From positions 1-9,215 of the forward strand of contig JANXSV010000045.1 of NCBI GenBank assembly GCA_025356505.1: a stretch of DNA of 9,215 nucleotides, in the 5' to 3' direction. The notes beneath the pieces were generated by a model that was not told the DNA's origin, made no database searches, and worked only from the letters and a program-made list of their open reading frames with translations. Shown here piece after piece: positions 7,649 to 9,215 of the stretch. This DNA comes from Methylovirgula sp. GTDB taxonomy: Bacteria; Pseudomonadota; Alphaproteobacteria; Rhizobiales; Beijerinckiaceae. A program made the translations under genes and the position numbers. Numbering within the stretch: position 1 is the first letter of the stretch; every line of letters begins with the position of its first letter.

Positions 7649-7825
7649 GATTGTGTTGAGGCTTGCACTTCTTGAGGCTGGCTTATCTTGGGGGCTTGTT
7701 TGACTTACTGCTCGTTTGTTTACTGAAAAACTTGGTGACGCCATGAAAGAGCGGTTGATTATTGCCTTTGAAGCTTTCATTTCGCTCCAAGTTGCAAAAC
7801 GGTTGTGGTGAGTTGCAGAAAAATC

Positions 7826-7868
7826 GGCCAAATGTGTATTTAAATACCTGATACGGCCTTGTTTGGCC
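7826..7868. repeat. Nested palindromes upstream of tRNA-Ser
   Basis: A perfect 12-bp palindrome, GTATTTAAATAC (7836-7847), sits between inverted GGCCAAA (7826-7832) and TTTGGCC (7862-7868) arms. A further TTTGGCC copy at 7873-7879 gives an alternative partner. The structure could be a protein-binding site or an RNA hairpin; the sequence does not decide. Confidence 0.4.
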
Positions 7869-7954
7869 CGCTTTTGGCCTGCTTACGCCCGGTATTGGCT
7901 CAGAAATTCGGCCAGCGGCGGTTTGCAAGCAATTGATTTTAAAACGAAATTTAT

Positions 7955-7982
7955 TTGCGTGGCCGTGTTTGGCACATATTAT
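7955..7982 (+). promoter_or_regulatory. Possible tRNA-Ser promoter
   Basis: TTGCGT (7955-7960) and TATTAT (7977-7982) are 16 bases apart. The -10 matches consensus at five of six positions, the -35 at three. Transcription would begin about 70 bases before the tRNA, a plausible leader removed by RNase P. Confidence 0.35.
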
Positions 7983-8059
7983 GCGGGCAAATTTCAGCAG
8001 ATTCGCGCCAATTCCGGCTTGATCTTTTGCCAAACTTCTGTTCAACAGAGGCACGATCC

Positions 8060-8149
8060 GGAAGGGTGGCCGAGTGGTTTAAGGCAACGGTCTTGAAAAC
8101 CGTCGTGGGTGCAAGCCCACCGTGAGTTCGAATCTCACCCCTTCCGCCA
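8060..8149 (+). tRNA. tRNA-Ser (anticodon UGA)
   Basis: A complete 90-base class II tRNA that reads UCA and, by wobble, other UCN serine codons. The acceptor stem GGAAGGG pairs with CCCTTCC (8139-8145), followed by discriminator G and an encoded CCA. The D region GGCCGAGTGGTTTAAGGC is standard. The anticodon stem ACGGT/ACCGT (8087-8091, 8099-8103) encloses loop CTTGAAA with TGA at 8094-8096. A long variable arm with a GTGGG/CCCAC stem marks it as serine. The T arm GTGAG-TTCGAAT-CTCAC is perfect. All stems are intact, so it should be functional. No clear U-rich terminator follows. The 3' half of a tRNA-Ser is a common integration site for mobile elements; a second copy of its 3' end is not present in this window. 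Confidence 0.98.
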
Positions 8150-8596
8150 TTGTGCTATATAACCCATTGATATTTAACACGATTTTGTAATGTTGAAATT
8201 CTGCTTTACAAAACGACATACAAACAGACTTTAGCTTGCACGGTGCTCGGTTATAAGCAGCGACTCGCGCTTGCTCTCCCGCGCCAAGAATTGCTCGAAT
8301 ATGTCGACAGTGTGAATGGTGTATTTCGCACTATTGCAAGCAGTCTGACGTCAATGCGGTTAGGGTGATGTATCCTTGCCGCTGAGCATAATCTGGGCAA
8401 TTTGAAAAACCGACATCAGGATTGAGGTCGCTGATTGACGGCCAGATTGACACCTAACACAAGCGATGTGGCGGGTGATGCTGCATTCAAAGAATCGGCA
8501 CCTTGATGCAAAAATCTTGACTTCTGCACGGTTCCCTCTTGCTCGTGCAGATGTGCGAACATAGACGCGCGATGCTTGGCCGTGTAGACTACCGCT
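8150..8596. other. Gene-poor stretch between tRNA-Ser and the reductase gene
   Basis: No complete, supported gene lies in these 447 bases. Open fragments look coding-like but lack proper starts: plus strand 8243-8368 (41 residues from GTG, ending ASSLTSMRLG) and minus strand about 8230-8360 (ending ARESKRESLLITEHRAS, without a start codon). They overlap, so at most one can be real, perhaps as a remnant. A dyad at 8524-8550 is listed separately. Confidence 0.6.
8524..8550. repeat. Inverted repeat upstream of the reductase gene
   Basis: CTGCACG (8524-8530) and CGTGCAG (8544-8550) are perfect seven-base inverted arms with a 13-base spacer. They start just after a TTGACT (8517-8522) that could be a -35 box, and end 46 bases before the ATG at 8597. 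No good -10 is seen at the right spacing. This may be an operator or a leader hairpin. Confidence 0.35.
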
Positions 8597-9215
8597 ATGC
8601 CGGAAATAGCTTACCCAACCTCCTCACCGTCCCTTCGGATCGCGATCCTCGGTGCAGGCAAAATCGGCAGCGCCTTCGCCTTCCAGCTCTCCCGCGTAGG
8701 TGGCCACGAAGTGACGGTCATCGCCCGGCCGGGCTCCACCCGCCTGCGCCAGCTTGAACGCGACCAAGCTATCATCAATGTCGCCGATGAGCGCGCCACT
8801 GTTCGGGTCGTGACGGTGCTGGATGAGCACGTCGCATATGATCCCATCATTGTCACCCTCCTCGCCCATCAGGTGACCTCGCTCCTGCCTGTCCTTCGAC
8901 GCAACAAGGCGGGGTGCATCCAGTTCATGTTCAACACATTCGAGCCGGACCTATTGCAAGAGGCAATTGGCACCGAGCGATGCGCCTTTGGGATGCCGTT
9001 TGTGCAGGCGACGCTGTCCGACGAGGGACGCCTCAAGGTGACGATCGGCGCGGGGGGCCAGAAGACCATCATGAACCGGCAGCGCTGGGTTGAAGTGTTT
9101 AACGCGGCAGGTCTGCCTGCGGCGCTCGAACCTGACATGCCGCTCTGGCTGCGGAACCACACCCCCCTCTGTGTGGCATTCGAGAGCGTCTCCTGCGCCG
9201 GTCAGCGGCGTGGTG
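8597..9215 (+). CDS. Ketopantoate reductase family protein (truncated by window edge)
   Basis: The first 206 residues of a probable NADPH-dependent reductase of the ApbA/PanE superfamily; the gene continues past the right edge. An N-terminal Rossmann fold begins at LRIAILGAGKIGSA (13-26) with the GxGxxG motif at 19-24, and R44 after the second strand (VIAR) fits binding of the NADP 2'-phosphate. A NADP-domain segment with QFMFNTFEPDLL and AFGMPFVQATLSDEGRLK follows. ATG 8597 is the first possible start, since an in-frame TAG lies at 8585-8587; no good ribosome binding site is visible. The frame is open to the edge with well-behaved codon use. It resembles the broad reductase family rather than a clear PanE, so a role in pantothenate synthesis is not assigned. 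It is oriented away from the rlpA-metG block, beyond the tRNA, and may belong to an accessory segment. Confidence 0.85.
   Translation, partial: MPEIAYPTSSPSLRIAILGAGKIGSAFAFQLSRVGGHEVTVIARPGSTRLRQLERDQAIINVADERATVRVVTVLDEHVAYDPIIVTLLAHQVTSLLPVLRRNKAGCIQFMFNTFEPDLLQEAIGTERCAFGMPFVQATLSDEGRLKVTIGAGGQKTIMNRQRWVEVFNAAGLPAALEPDMPLWLRNHTPLCVAFESVSCAGQRRG

Larger units (their letters stand above)
7444..8059. other. Intergenic region between rlpA and tRNA-Ser
   Basis: This 616-base gap must contain the rlpA promoter (minus strand) and the tRNA-Ser promoter (plus strand). Open frames crossing it on both strands lack family features, consistent starts or ribosome binding sites, and I do not call any as genes. 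It does contain several dyads listed separately (7613-7628, 7633-7648, 7826-7868) and a repeated TTTGGCC at 7862-7868 and 7873-7879. Base composition is AT-richer than the flanking genes. Confidence 0.7.

Noticed and set aside
7556..7831. 91-codon minus-strand open frame
   Set aside because: Basic, low-information translation, no family likeness; it covers the dyads and has no ribosome binding site.
7967..8035. GTTTGGCA ... TGCCAAAC inverted repeat
   Set aside because: Eight-base arms 53 bases apart, with no supporting structure; plausible by chance.
7683..8054. 123-codon minus-strand open frame upstream of the tRNA
   Set aside because: No recognisable domain, composition unlike neighbouring genes, and it overlaps promoters and palindromes.
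7863..8096. 77-codon plus-strand open frame running into the tRNA
   Set aside because: It reads through the tRNA-Ser sequence, so coding is very unlikely.
8475..8512. Imperfect hairpin TGCATTCAA ... TTGATGCA followed by As
   Set aside because: Arms are mismatched and there is no T-run, so it does not support a terminator.
8611..9162. Several open frames antisense to the reductase gene
   Set aside because: They are shadows of the GC-rich plus-strand coding frame, which has a Rossmann motif and clear family likeness.
1..9215. CRISPR array, insertion sequence, toxin-antitoxin or defence system
   Set aside because: No regularly spaced repeats, transposase, integrase, nuclease or toxin-like genes were found on either strand.

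Overview
The window comes from an alphaproteobacterium, most likely a member of the Hyphomicrobiales (Rhizobiales). The evidence is protein style: a TatD, a zinc-free MetG, a delta-prime clamp-loader subunit without the cysteine module, a DacF-type carboxypeptidase and an RlpA lipoprotein, all in an order I recall from rhizobial and Brucella-like genomes. I cannot name a genus from sequence alone.

Layout. Positions 5-7443 are a compact block of seven genes, all on the minus strand and transcribed right to left: rlpA (septal peptidoglycan hydrolase), a gap of about 160 bases with a hairpin, then dacF-like D-Ala-D-Ala carboxypeptidase, tmk, holB, metG, tatD and a PhnP-like metallo-beta-lactamase-fold hydrolase. 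From dacF onwards spacing is very tight: 16 bases between dacF and tmk, a one-base TGATG overlap for tmk/holB, 58 bases for holB/metG, a TGATG overlap for metG/tatD and a four-base ATGA overlap for tatD/MBL. This looks like one transcription unit joining wall maturation, dTTP supply and replication (Tmk, HolB), translation (MetG) and hydrolases. It is a housekeeping arrangement.

Positions 7444-8059 separate rlpA from a plus-strand tRNA-Ser(UGA) at 8060-8149. No convincing gene lies there, but there are several clean dyads: two adjacent inverted repeats at 7613-7648 and a 12-bp perfect palindrome at 7836-7847 enclosed by GGCCAAA/TTTGGCC arms. Positions 8150-8596, after the tRNA, also lack a supported gene and hold short open fragments that may be decayed coding sequence. 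From 8597 to the right edge runs a plus-strand, truncated ketopantoate-reductase-family gene. The right end, beyond the tRNA, is the only part with an accessory-region flavour.

I see no transposase, integrase, CRISPR array, toxin-antitoxin pair or defence system. The items most worth a second look are the dyad cluster upstream of rlpA, the Ile replacing the usual Thr/Ser after the KTG box of the carboxypeptidase, and the tRNA-Ser boundary.
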